DNA of 64,000 nt from Candidatus Lustribacter telmatis (GTDB lineage: Bacteria > Vulcanimicrobiota > Vulcanimicrobiia > Vulcanimicrobiales > Vulcanimicrobiaceae): positions 58,166 through 122,165 of the forward strand of contig PLRU01000093.1 of assembly GCA_003164045.1 (NCBI GenBank), read 5' to 3'. The notes beneath the pieces were generated by a model. It worked only from the letters and a program-made list of their open reading frames with translations. It ran no database searches and was not told the origin of the DNA. Position 1 is the stretch's first letter. Every line of letters starts with the position of its first letter. Positions 1-9,234 of this stretch are shown one piece after another. The position numbers were made by a program, and so were the translations under genes.

Positions 1-49
1 CATCGATTTCGGAAAAACGGGCTGCGGAGAACCGGGACTGCGACTGCAT
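1..49 (-). CDS. 5' end of a minus-strand CDS running off the window (starts MQSQSRFSAARFSEID)
   Basis: ATG on the minus strand at 49, open to the window edge, with GGAG-like SD (minus strand tgaggagcccctATG); only 16 codons visible. Confidence 0.35.
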   Translation of the reverse strand, partial: MQSQSRFSAARFSEID

Positions 50-99
50 AGGGGCTCCTCACCCATGTCCATATCCGGTGCGCAGCGCGGCAAAACGTT

Positions 100-118
100 A
101 AACGCCCTTAAGGCGTTT
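100..118 (+). promoter_or_regulatory. hairpin in pnp upstream/leader region (AAACGCC-CTTAA-GGCGTTT)
   Basis: perfect 7-bp stem with 5-nt loop about 110 nt upstream of pnp. Confidence 0.4.
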
Positions 119-228
119 CGCTCGGGCTTGCTTGCTCAAAAAGGGCCGCGACGAGGCAATTGTACGGCCGGAGCGAACCTTAACGCGTTCAATAAAACGA
201 CAAACAATAAGAAAATTTAGGAGTATTT

Positions 229-2457
229 GTGCCAGAATCCGTCTCTCTCGAGATCGGGGGTCGCACCCTGACGATCGAGACCGGCGAGCTTGCTAAGCAA
301 GCCAACGGCAGTGTTCTCATCCGCTACGGCGATGCGAACGTTGTCCTTACCGCCGTCACCGCCTCGGAGCAACCCCGCTCGGGCGTCGATTTCTTTCCCC
401 TGACCTGCGAATTTGAAGAGAAGATGTATGCCGCGGGCAAGATCCCGGGCGGCTACATCAAGCGCGAAGGACGTGCCTCCGAGCACGGCACCTTGAGCGC
501 CCGTCAAATGGATCGTCCGATCCGTCCGCTCTTCGAAGACGGCTTCCGCAACGACATCATGATCGTGGCGACCGTGCTCTCGATCGATCGCGAACTCGAC
601 GCCGACGTGCTCGCCGTATGCGGCGCAGGTGCCGCGCTTGCCGTTTCCGACATCCCGTTCGCCAAGAACGTCGCCGCCGTACGCGTCGGCCGCGATGAGA
701 ACGGCAAGTACATCATCAACCCCACGCTGCCGCAGTATGAAACCGGCGGCATGGACATCGTCATCGCCGGCACGCTCGACGGCGTGATGATGGTCGAAGG
801 CGGCGGACATGAAATCTCCGAGGAAGATCTCCTCGGTGCTGTAGAGTTCGGCCACGCCGCGGTCAAAAAGATCGTTACCGCGATCAACCAGCTGCAGAAA
901 AAAGTCGGCAAGAAAAAGCGGACGTATCCGCTGCTCACCGTCAACGAAGCGCTCGATGCGTGGACGCGCAAGACGTTCAAAAAAGACGTCGCCAAAGCGA
1001 TGCGCATCGTCGAGAAGGGCGAGCGCAATACCGCGTTCGCGAAGCTCTCCAAAGAAACCGCGCTCGAAAAAGCCGGCGTCAAAGAACTCGAAGTTCGCGC
1101 CGCGCTCGAAGACAAGAACAACAAAGACTTCGACAAGATCATCAAGACGATGGAAGAGGAAGAACTTCGCGTCATGGTCGTCGACGAGAAGTTGCGTCCC
1201 GACGGTCGCAAGGCCGACGAGATCCGGCCGATCTGGTCGAAGGTCGGCTACTTGCCGCGCGTTCACGGTACCGGCCTGTTCCAGCGCGGACAAACGCAAG
1301 TGCTCACCGCCGCGACCCTCGGTTCGATCGGCGACGAACAGCGCCTCGACGGCATCATGGCGATTCCGAACAAGCGCTACATGCACTACTACAACTTCCC
1401 GCCGTATTCGGTCGGCGAGACGCGCCCGATGCGCGGTCCGGGCCGGCGCGAAATCGGCCACGGTCACCTCGCGGAGCGCGCGCTGGTGCCGATCCTGCCG
1501 CCGCAGGATGAGTTCCCCTACACGATGCGTTTAATCAGTGAAACGCTCGAATCCAACGGGTCGTCGTCGATGGCGTCGATCTGCGGTTCGACGCTCGCAC
1601 TGATGGATGCCGGCGTGCCGATTCAGAAACATGTCGGCGGTATCGCGATGGGTCTGATCTTGCACGGCAAGAAACACGCCGTCCTCACCGACATCCAGGG
1701 CATGGAAGACTCGCTCGGCGAGATGGACTTCAAGGTCGCCGGAACCGTCGATGGTATCACGGCGATCCAGATGGACATCAAGGTCGACGGGATCACGATC
1801 GACATCATGCGCGAAGCCTTGGCGCAAGCCAAGAAAGCGCGCCTGTCGATCATCGACAAGCTCAAGGAAACGCTGCCTGCAGCGCGCACCGAGATGAGCC
1901 CGTACGCACCGCGCATGCTCGTTGTGACGATCAGCCCCGACAAGATCAAAGACGTGATCGGACCCGGCGGCAAAGTCATCAACAAGATCATCGCGGATAC
2001 CGGCGCAAAGATCGACATCGAGAACGACGGACACGTCTTCATCTCGGCGCCCGACGGCGTTGCGGCCGAAAAGGCCAAAGCGATGGTCGAAGCGCTCACG
2101 AAGTCCGTGCAAGTCGGCGAGACGTACCTCGGTACGGTAACGCGCTTGATGAACTTCGGTGCGTTCGTCGCGATTCTGCCTGGTAAAGAAGGCCTGGTCC
2201 ACATCTCGCAGCTCGCGCCGCAACGCGTCGAGCGCGTCGAAGACGTGGTCAAGATCGGCGACCAGATCATGGTGAAGGTTGTCGAGATCGATTCGCAAGG
2301 CCGCATCAACCTCTCGCGCAAGGCCGTTCTCGGCGGCGGCGACGAGGGTGGTGCACCGGCACCGGCACCGCGCAGCGAAGAAGCTGCCGGTTCGGGCGGC
2401 GGCGATCGTAACGGTGCGCCGCGCGGTCGCGGACGCCGTCCTCCCCGTCGCGACTGA
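229..2457 (+). CDS. pnp: polyribonucleotide nucleotidyltransferase (PNPase)
   Basis: 742 aa; two RNase PH-like domains, KH motif (VIGPGGKVINKIIADTGAKIDIENDG), C-terminal S1 domain (GETYLGTVTRLMNFGAFVAILPGKEGLVHISQL). Confidence 0.97.
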   Translation: MPESVSLEIGGRTLTIETGELAKQANGSVLIRYGDANVVLTAVTASEQPRSGVDFFPLTCEFEEKMYAAGKIPGGYIKREGRASEHGTLSARQMDRPIRPLFEDGFRNDIMIVATVLSIDRELDADVLAVCGAGAALAVSDIPFAKNVAAVRVGRDENGKYIINPTLPQYETGGMDIVIAGTLDGVMMVEGGGHEISEEDLLGAVEFGHAAVKKIVTAINQLQKKVGKKKRTYPLLTVNEALDAWTRKTFKKDVAKAMRIVEKGERNTAFAKLSKETALEKAGVKELEVRAALEDKNNKDFDKIIKTMEEEELRVMVVDEKLRPDGRKADEIRPIWSKVGYLPRVHGTGLFQRGQTQVLTAATLGSIGDEQRLDGIMAIPNKRYMHYYNFPPYSVGETRPMRGPGRREIGHGHLAERALVPILPPQDEFPYTMRLISETLESNGSSSMASICGSTLALMDAGVPIQKHVGGIAMGLILHGKKHAVLTDIQGMEDSLGEMDFKVAGTVDGITAIQMDIKVDGITIDIMREALAQAKKARLSIIDKLKETLPAARTEMSPYAPRMLVVTISPDKIKDVIGPGGKVINKIIADTGAKIDIENDGHVFISAPDGVAAEKAKAMVEALTKSVQVGETYLGTVTRLMNFGAFVAILPGKEGLVHISQLAPQRVERVEDVVKIGDQIMVKVVEIDSQGRINLSRKAVLGGGDEGGAPAPAPRSEEAAGSGGGDRNGAPRGRGRRPPRRD

Positions 2458-2486
2458 CCGCACAACCGCGGTAACGCAGCACAAGC

Positions 2487-2521
2487 AAACGGGCCTCGGC
2501 AGTACATGCCGGGGCCCGTTT
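2487..2521 (+). terminator. intrinsic terminator downstream of pnp
   Basis: AAACGGGCC ... GGCCCGTTT perfect 9-bp stem just after the pnp stop. Confidence 0.75.
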
Positions 2522-2582
2522 GTCACAATGCGGGCTCCCGGGAGGGATGGAGCTAACGACTGCGCCAAGGAGTGCGTCGTCA

Positions 2583-2948
2583 ATGGCTGTACATCCCGAT
2601 CTTCTCAACGGTGTCATGCGCACGTATCGCGATCATGTGATCCGCGTGCTAGGTTGGCAACTTCCCAACGTTGCGTCGGGCGAAGAGCTCATCGCGCTGG
2701 CGAAAAAAACCGAAGCCTCGGCGCTCGAAGCCGAACACGGCTTGCGCACGGAGCCGCCCTTTCCGGGTGCGGCCGAGAAGCCGGACGAAATGCCGAAGGG
2801 CTGGCGGATGATCTGCGCCACCCGGCTCTCGCACGAAGGCCACGACGTCGGCGTGATGTACACGACGTTCGTCAGCGGCCGAACGCCCAGTATTTCCATC
2901 GTTGAAGCCGCCACGACGATCCCCGAGGAGTATTCGCCGCTCTTCTGA
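2583..2948 (+). CDS. conserved hypothetical protein (about 121 aa)
   Basis: ORF with AAGGAG SD 5' of ATG 2583; coding-like composition. Confidence 0.6.
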   Translation: MAVHPDLLNGVMRTYRDHVIRVLGWQLPNVASGEELIALAKKTEASALEAEHGLRTEPPFPGAAEKPDEMPKGWRMICATRLSHEGHDVGVMYTTFVSGRTPSISIVEAATTIPEEYSPLF

Positions 2949-2964
2949 CGGTAAGTCTGCCGGT

Positions 2965-3900
2965 GTGAATGACCTTGCCGGCCGCGTCGCCATCGTTACC
3001 GGAGCCGCGCGCGGCGTTGGTGCTGCCATCGTACGCGACCTCATCGCACGCGGCGTGCGCGTCGTCGCTGCCGACAACGGTGCATCGATCGATGGCCGCA
3101 CGGAAGATCCTGCGCTCATCGCCGCGTTCGCAGCAGAATGCGGCGATGCCGTCGTGCCGCTCGCGCAGAGCGTTACCGCACCGGGATTCGCTGACGCTGC
3201 CGTTGCGCTAGCGTGCGAACGTTTCGGCGGCCTCGACATCGTCGTCAACAACGCGGCGATCTTGCGCGACGCGTTTCTCTTCAAAGGCAATCGCGCCGAC
3301 TTCGAAGCCGTGATTGCGACCGACCTGACGGCGGCGTTCGACTTGCTGCGCGCGGCGACGCCGGTGCTGCGCGAAAACGCGAAGCAGGCACGCGGCGGCG
3401 AGCCGTACGGCTGGGGCCGCATCGTTACGATCGGCTCGACGGCCGCGCTCTACGGGAACTACGGTCAAGGCGCCTACGCCAGCGCGAAGGCCGGTCTCTT
3501 CGGCCTGATGCGCATTGCCGCGCTCGATATGGCGCGCAGCGGCGTCACCTCGAACATGATCGCCCCATTTGCGGCTTCCCGCGTGACCGAAACGATCGTG
3601 CCCGCAACGCCGGCGCAAGCGATCTATAAAGCCGCCGCGCTCTCCATCCCGCCCGCACCGATCGGCCGCTTCACGTCGTACCTCTGCTCGGCCCGCGCGC
3701 AGCACATCACGGGACAGGTATTCGGCGTACGCGGGCGTGAAACGTTCGTGTTCTCGCAGCCGCGCCCGCTTGCGCGCGCCACGACCGCGCCCGATCCGTC
3801 GCTCGACGACCTCGCCGCGCTCGTCGATAGCCAGTTCGCCCCGCATTTCACCGCGCTCGAAACCGATCTCGACGCGTTTTCTACGACCCCCGTTCTCTAG
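2965..3900 (+). CDS. SDR family NAD(P)-dependent oxidoreductase
   Basis: TGAARGVGAAI nucleotide-binding motif, NNAAI, YASAKAG catalytic YxxxK; GTG start. Confidence 0.88.
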   Translation: MNDLAGRVAIVTGAARGVGAAIVRDLIARGVRVVAADNGASIDGRTEDPALIAAFAAECGDAVVPLAQSVTAPGFADAAVALACERFGGLDIVVNNAAILRDAFLFKGNRADFEAVIATDLTAAFDLLRAATPVLRENAKQARGGEPYGWGRIVTIGSTAALYGNYGQGAYASAKAGLFGLMRIAALDMARSGVTSNMIAPFAASRVTETIVPATPAQAIYKAAALSIPPAPIGRFTSYLCSARAQHITGQVFGVRGRETFVFSQPRPLARATTAPDPSLDDLAALVDSQFAPHFTALETDLDAFSTTPVL

Positions 3901-3909
3901 GAGTCTGCC

Positions 3910-4626
3910 GTGCCTACGCCCGCCGCACCATTTGTCGTCGCCACGCCCGCCGAGTTACTCCAACAGCCCGCCGAGTACCAAGAGCTGGTCAAGAAGATCA
4001 TCGTCAGCCACGCGATCAACGAATTGGCCGGGGCAACCGTGTACGACGAGCCGGCGATTGCCTTTGCGCCGACGCCGTATTGGAAGTGGCACGCTTGCCG
4101 TATCGCGATGGAAGAGTACGGTCACCACGTGCGGTTCGCGAAGATGGGCAAAGCCATCGGCGTGGCGGAAGATACGATGATTCCGGGCCGCACCGAGAAG
4201 CGCTCGCTCAACATTTTCGATACGACGCTCGGCGGCTGGGCCGAGTTCTGCGTCCTCAAGATGATCGGCGACCTGGCCGAAATCTTGCAAGTCGAAGATC
4301 TTCTCAGCTGCAGTTACGTGCCGCTGCGCAAAGCCGCGAAGATCACGATGCCGGAGGAGAAATTCCACGCCACGTTCGGCGAACGCGCGTGCGCCGAACT
4401 CGTGCAGACGGCCGAAGGCCGCAGCGGCGTGCAGGCGGGCATCAACAAGCTCTTCCCCACGCTGCCGGCATTCTTCGGGCGCGCGAATTCGAAGAACAAC
4501 GAGCTCTACCGCAAGTGGGGCATCAAGGAACGAACGAACGAAGCGATGCGCGCCGATTATCTCGAGCGCGCGCGCGTGCTCGTCGAGAAGATCGGCCTCA
4601 AGCTGCCCAAACTGCCGGCCGCCTAA
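3910..4626 (+). CDS. ferritin-like di-iron oxygenase, PaaA/PaaC (phenylacetyl-CoA epoxidase)-like
   Basis: EEYGHH and EEKFH di-iron type motifs in an all-helical ~238 aa protein. Confidence 0.7.
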   Translation: MPTPAAPFVVATPAELLQQPAEYQELVKKIIVSHAINELAGATVYDEPAIAFAPTPYWKWHACRIAMEEYGHHVRFAKMGKAIGVAEDTMIPGRTEKRSLNIFDTTLGGWAEFCVLKMIGDLAEILQVEDLLSCSYVPLRKAAKITMPEEKFHATFGERACAELVQTAEGRSGVQAGINKLFPTLPAFFGRANSKNNELYRKWGIKERTNEAMRADYLERARVLVEKIGLKLPKLPAA

Positions 4627-5063
4627 TGGGATTGCAGGCGATCATGCGCACGCGCGTCCGCTTCGGCGAGACCGACGCGGCGGGGATCGTGTTCTATCCG
4701 ACGTTTTTCCTCTGGTTCGATTCCGGGACGCACGGCCTGCTGCGCGTCGGCGACGCACCGAGCCGCGATACACGCGGCGCGCCGAAGGATCCGTTGCCGA
4801 TCGTCGAGTGCGGCGCGACGTTCCTCGCGCCGCTGCAGTTCGATGAGGAGATCGAGATCGTCTCGACGGTTGCCTCGATGGGCGAGTCGTCGCTGCGCAT
4901 CGAGCACGAAGTCCGCACGCTCGCCGGCAAAACGTGCGCGCGCGGTTTCGAGCAGCGCGTGTTCGTCGAAATCAAGGACGGCCGCATCGCGAAGGCCGCC
5001 ATTCCCGCCGATTTGCGCGCCCGCTTGGACGGCCCGGCCGCAACGTCGAAGGGCGACGCATAA
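4626..5063 (+). CDS. 4HBT-family acyl-CoA thioesterase
   Basis: VRFGETDAAGIVFYPTFFLWFD hot-dog thioesterase motif; TAATG overlap with upstream gene. Confidence 0.85.
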   Translation: MGLQAIMRTRVRFGETDAAGIVFYPTFFLWFDSGTHGLLRVGDAPSRDTRGAPKDPLPIVECGATFLAPLQFDEEIEIVSTVASMGESSLRIEHEVRTLAGKTCARGFEQRVFVEIKDGRIAKAAIPADLRARLDGPAATSKGDA

Positions 5064-6199
5064 TGTTTCGCTCGGAATTTCTCGGCGGTCTCGGCGCCAC
5101 CACCGCCGCCGTCACGTTTCCGCAAATCACGCCGTCGATCTCGATCGCGCTCGTCGGGCCGATGAGCGGCCCGGCCCGCGGCATCGGAACGCGGTTGAGC
5201 ACCGGCGCGCAAGGCGCGATTCAGTACGCCAACGAGCTGGCCGGCTCGCTGCAGCGCACCTACACGTTGCGCGTGTTCGACGATCAGAACACGGCGGCCA
5301 ACGCGTCGCTCGTCTCGAGTTTCGCCGCCGGCGACAGCTCCGTGATCGCGGTGATCGGTCACGTGAAGGCCGACGCGACGCTGCAGGGGATCGCGAACTA
5401 CGGCCCGGCGCAGTTGCCCTTGATCGTTCCGCTCTGCACCGACGACCGCATCACTGCAACGCAGTACCGCAACGTGTTCCGCTTGCCGACGAAGGATTCA
5501 TTCGAAGGCGCGATCTTCGCGCAATCGGTCATCGCGCAGTACAAACCGAAGCTGCCGTACGTCTTCGTGCAAGACGCCGAATACGGCGCCGACGTCGCCA
5601 CCGGTTTCATCAACGCGATGACCGCGCAAAAAATAGCGGTGCAGTACCAGCAATTTTCATACAACAAACCCGACTTCGCGGCGGTCGCCGATAAAGCGCT
5701 CGCGGTGCAGCCCGACTACGTGTTTCTGGCCGGCGTCGTCGGCGACATGGGCCCGATCGTGGGCATGCTGCGGACGAAGGGGTATACGGGCCCATTCGGC
5801 GCCTCGCAAGGCTTCTACGATCCCGGCACGCTCAAGCTCGGCGCCCCCGCGGACGGGATGATCGTCTCGACGTCGTTCCCGTATTTACCGCTCGCACCGA
5901 CGACGGTGCGCCAGCGCCAAGAATTCGAGACGCATTTCGGCGCGATGGACGCGTTTGCCGCATTCGGTTACGCCGCAGTGCAAATCATCATCTCGGCGGT
6001 CACGCGCACCAACGCATCGGGACGCGGCGCAACGACGACGGCGATCCAGCAAGGAATTCCGGTCGACACGATGACGGGTTCCTATTCGTTCGGCGCGTTC
6101 GGCGACGCGCTACAACCGCAGCTCTACTACTATCTGATAAAAGACGGCAAGATCACCTACTTGAAGCAAGCGCATCCGTCAACGTTCATGATCAAGTAA
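5063..6199 (+). CDS. branched-chain amino acid type ABC transporter substrate-binding protein (orphan)
   Basis: periplasmic-binding type 1 fold pattern (IALVGPMSGPARGIGTRLSTGAQGAIQYANE...), TAATG overlap with thioesterase; no permease/ATPase nearby. Confidence 0.85.
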   Translation: MFRSEFLGGLGATTAAVTFPQITPSISIALVGPMSGPARGIGTRLSTGAQGAIQYANELAGSLQRTYTLRVFDDQNTAANASLVSSFAAGDSSVIAVIGHVKADATLQGIANYGPAQLPLIVPLCTDDRITATQYRNVFRLPTKDSFEGAIFAQSVIAQYKPKLPYVFVQDAEYGADVATGFINAMTAQKIAVQYQQFSYNKPDFAAVADKALAVQPDYVFLAGVVGDMGPIVGMLRTKGYTGPFGASQGFYDPGTLKLGAPADGMIVSTSFPYLPLAPTTVRQRQEFETHFGAMDAFAAFGYAAVQIIISAVTRTNASGRGATTTAIQQGIPVDTMTGSYSFGAFGDALQPQLYYYLIKDGKITYLKQAHPSTFMIK

Positions 6200-6213
6200 T
6201 CGCCCACGCGCGA

Positions 6214-6363
6214 TTATGCGCCGTCTTCCTCGTCGTCATCATCATCATCTTCGCCGAGAATGTCCGGGTCGAGCGCTTGAGAGTGTGCGACGTCGTCACG
6301 CTCGGCCGGCGTCGGCCCACGTTCGTCCGTCAAATCGTCTTCGTAGAGATCTCGGCGTTCCAT
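6214..6363 (-). CDS. small acidic protein (49 aa, C-terminal Asp/Glu run)
   Basis: MERRDLYEDDLTDERGPTPAERDDVAHSQALDPDILGEDDDDDDEEDGA. Confidence 0.5.
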   Translation of the reverse strand: MERRDLYEDDLTDERGPTPAERDDVAHSQALDPDILGEDDDDDDEEDGA

Positions 6364-6430
6364 AGGGTAGGCGTGTACCCGGGCGGATCGGCCCGGAAAC
6401 CCGCTCGTTTCCGGGCGGGTTGGCACTCGC

Positions 6431-7405
6431 GTGAAGGTGATACGCGTCGACCGCATCGGTGGTCCAGAGGTGCTCCAGCCGGCCGAGAGCGATACGCCCA
6501 AGGCCGCCGCCGGCGAGCTGCTGATCCGCCAGACGGCCGCCGGCATCAACTACATCGACGTCTACCTGCGCACCGGCGCCTATCCGCACGCACTGCCGTT
6601 CGTACCGGGCCGCGAGGGCGTCGGTATTGTCGAAGCCGTCGGTGCGGACGTCGCCGGTTTCACCACCGGCATGCGCGTGGGATATCCCGAGTCCCCAAAT
6701 CTCGGCGGTTATGCCGAGTGCGTCACCGTTCCGGCCCGCTTCTGCGTGGAGGTTCCCACCGGCATTGAGGATGCCGTCGCGTGCGGCGCGATGCTGCAAG
6801 CGCTGACCGCACAGTATCTCGCGACCGATTCGTACCACATCGCCCCGGGCGATCGCGTGCTCGTGCATGCTGCGGCCGGCGGCGTGGGCCGGATCCTCGT
6901 GCAGCTCGCGAAGCGCCGCGGCGCGACGGTTATCGCAACGGCCGGCGGTCCCGAAAAAACGGCGCTGGCAAAAAGTGCCGGCGCCGATCACGTGATCGAT
7001 TATCGTGCGGTCGACTTCGAACCCGAAGTGAAAGCAATCACCGGCGGTGCGGGCGTCGATGCCGTGTACGACGCCGTCGGCAAAGATACGTGGGAGCGCA
7101 GCTTACGTTCGCTGCGCATACGCGGTTCGTTCGTGCTTTACGGCGCGTCGAGCGGTAAGGTGCCGCCGATCGATCCGCAGACGCTCTCGGCAGCCGGCTC
7201 CGTCTTTTTCAGCCGGCCGACGTTCGGCCATTTCGCGCGCACGCACGCCGAGCTCGCCGAACGCGCCACGGAAGTCTTCGAAGCGATCCTCGACGGCTCG
7301 CTCCAGATCCGGGTCTCAAACACGTATCCGCTCGCCGAAGCCGCGCAAGCGCACCGCGATCTCGAAGCGCGCAAGACCAGCGGTAAGGCGATCCTGCTGG
7401 TTTAG
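6431..7405 (+). CDS. NADPH:quinone oxidoreductase (zinc-less MDR family)
   Basis: GREGVGIVEAVG, VHAAAGGVGRILVQLAKRRGATVIATAGG, AGADHVIDY. Confidence 0.92.
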   Translation: MKVIRVDRIGGPEVLQPAESDTPKAAAGELLIRQTAAGINYIDVYLRTGAYPHALPFVPGREGVGIVEAVGADVAGFTTGMRVGYPESPNLGGYAECVTVPARFCVEVPTGIEDAVACGAMLQALTAQYLATDSYHIAPGDRVLVHAAAGGVGRILVQLAKRRGATVIATAGGPEKTALAKSAGADHVIDYRAVDFEPEVKAITGGAGVDAVYDAVGKDTWERSLRSLRIRGSFVLYGASSGKVPPIDPQTLSAAGSVFFSRPTFGHFARTHAELAERATEVFEAILDGSLQIRVSNTYPLAEAAQAHRDLEARKTSGKAILLV

Positions 7406-7421
7406 GCTACTACTGACGCCT

Positions 7422-7452
7422 ATATTGACATTCTCCGATACAATGCTAATAT
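7422..7452 (+). promoter_or_regulatory. candidate ArsR operator overlapping promoter (TTGACA-16-TAATAT)
   Basis: inverted repeat ATATTGACATT-N9-AATGCTAATAT (9/11 matching positions) spanning both -35 (7425-7430) and -10 (7447-7452). Confidence 0.65.
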
Positions 7453-7458
7453 CGAGTT

Positions 7459-7791
7459 ATGTCGATGCAACGCTGCTGCCCCCCCGCCGAGGTGGATGCC
7501 GTGGACCGAACCGAGGATGCCGGGCTCTTTAAGGCGCTCGGCGACCCGCACCGGCTCACCATGCTCGCGACACTAGCGCGAGCAGAGGACGAGGTCTGCG
7601 TGTGCGACTTCACGTCGGCGCTTCCGCTTAATCAGCCCACCGTCTCGCATCACTTGAAGATTCTCCGCGACGCAGGTCTGGTAACGTGCGAGCGCCGCGG
7701 CACATGGGTCTATTACCGCCTAGCCGCCAGCGCGAAAATGCGCATCGACGCGTCGCTCAGTGCTCTCATCCCTGAAAAGGCACTCGTATGA
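7459..7791 (+). CDS. arsR: ArsR-family metalloregulator
   Basis: winged helix with EVCVCDF metal-binding motif, N-terminal vicinal Cys pair, QPTVSHHLKILRDAGLV. Confidence 0.93.
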   Translation: MSMQRCCPPAEVDAVDRTEDAGLFKALGDPHRLTMLATLARAEDEVCVCDFTSALPLNQPTVSHHLKILRDAGLVTCERRGTWVYYRLAASAKMRIDASLSALIPEKALV

Positions 7792-8195
7792 AAATGCATC
7801 TCAATATTGCCACGCGCGATCTCGACGCGAGCGTTGCCTTCTACTCCACGCTGCTCGGTGCGCAGCCTGCGAAAAAGCTGGATGATTACGCGCTGTTCAT
7901 TACGGAACAACCCGGCCTCGAACTCGCGCTTGACTTCGACAAAGATGCGAACGCGCCGTTCGGCCAGCACTTTGGGATAGTGGTCGATTCTCCTGAAGCA
8001 GTCGAAGCGCAGATCGAGCGCCTCAACGTTGCCGGATATGCAACCGACGTTGAGCGCGAAGAGACGTGCTGCTACGCGAACCAAACCAAAGTATGGGCAA
8101 GCGATCCCGAAGGCCGTCGCTGGGAGACGTACTTCGTGCACGAAGACACAGAAGAGCGCGATCAAGACGACGCCGGCGCGACCTGCTGCGCCTGA
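7788..8195 (+). CDS. arsI: ArsI/CadI-family VOC dioxygenase (putative C-As lyase)
   Basis: VOC fold, vicinal Cys EETCCYANQTKVWASDPEGRRWETYFV; ATGA overlap with arsR. Confidence 0.85.
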   Translation: MKMHLNIATRDLDASVAFYSTLLGAQPAKKLDDYALFITEQPGLELALDFDKDANAPFGQHFGIVVDSPEAVEAQIERLNVAGYATDVEREETCCYANQTKVWASDPEGRRWETYFVHEDTEERDQDDAGATCCA

Positions 8196-8196
8196 C

Positions 8197-9234
8197 GTGA
8201 GCGATATCGCCCTCGAGCGGCGGAGGCTTTCGTTTCTCGACCGCTACCTCACGCTGTGGATCGTCTTGGCAATGGTGCTTGGGATCGGTCTCGGCGCCCT
8301 CGGCTTTCATCTGCCGTCAGTCATCGTGCCCATCGGTCTCATCGTGATGATGTATCCGCCGTTTGCCCGTGTTCGCTACGAGCATATGTCAGCTGCGCTC
8401 CGCGACACTCGCCTTCTCGGGCTTTCGATCGTGCAGAACTGGGTGATCGCGCCGCTGTTGATGTTCGGACTTGCCGCCGCTTTTCTGCACGGGCGGCCCG
8501 ATTTATTCGCGGGTCTTGTAATGGTCGGGCTCGCACGGTGCATCGCGATGGTGGTCGTATGGAGCGAACTCGCTGGGGCCGATCGCGAGTATACCGCTGC
8601 GCTGGTCGCACTCAACTCGGTGTTTCAGGTATTTGCCTACGCGGCATACGCCTATCTCTTTGTGACCGTGCTGCCGCCGCTCGTGGGGCTCCCGAGCCTT
8701 GCCGTACATCTTTCCATAGCAACCGTTGCGGTCAGCGTGCTGATTTATCTGGGCATTCCAGCGGTGGCCGGCGCGCTCACTCGCTTGTTCCTTCGACCGC
8801 GCATAGGCATCGAGAAGTACGATGGCGGTTTTGTTCCGGCGATCGCGCCGCTCACGCTCATCGCACTACTCGTGACGATCGTCGCGATGTTCGCGCTGCA
8901 AGGGGCGCGCATCATCGCGCAACCGCTCGATGTACTCTATGTAGGCGCGCCGCTGACCATCTACTTCGGCATCATGTTCTACGTGTCGTTCTGGATGGGC
9001 AAATCCGTCGGCGCTTCCTACGGTCGCACGACCTCGCTCGCGCTGACGGCGGCGAGCAACAATTTTGAACTCGCCATCGCGGTCTGCATCGCCGTGTTCG
9101 GAATAAACTCCGGCGAGGCGTTCGCTTCCGTCATCGGACCGCTCGTCGAAGTGCCGGTCCTGCTCACGCTCGTTCACGTGGCGCTTCGAATGCGCGGTGG
9201 ATTCTCACGCGCAACACTTTTGGAGCAATCATGA
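8197..9234 (+). CDS. acr3: ACR3-family arsenite efflux permease
   Basis: multi-TM; FLDRYLTLWIVLAMVLGIGLG, NWVIAPLLMFGLA, NNFELAIAVCIAVFGINSGEAFASVIGPLVEVPVL; GTG start. Confidence 0.93.
   Translation: MSDIALERRRLSFLDRYLTLWIVLAMVLGIGLGALGFHLPSVIVPIGLIVMMYPPFARVRYEHMSAALRDTRLLGLSIVQNWVIAPLLMFGLAAAFLHGRPDLFAGLVMVGLARCIAMVVVWSELAGADREYTAALVALNSVFQVFAYAAYAYLFVTVLPPLVGLPSLAVHLSIATVAVSVLIYLGIPAVAGALTRLFLRPRIGIEKYDGGFVPAIAPLTLIALLVTIVAMFALQGARIIAQPLDVLYVGAPLTIYFGIMFYVSFWMGKSVGASYGRTTSLALTAASNNFELAIAVCIAVFGINSGEAFASVIGPLVEVPVLLTLVHVALRMRGGFSRATLLEQS

Noticed and set aside
217-2583. Long minus-strand ORFs (416 and 350 aa) antisense to pnp
   Set aside because: Shadow ORFs typical of GC-rich coding DNA; pnp is unambiguous on the plus strand.
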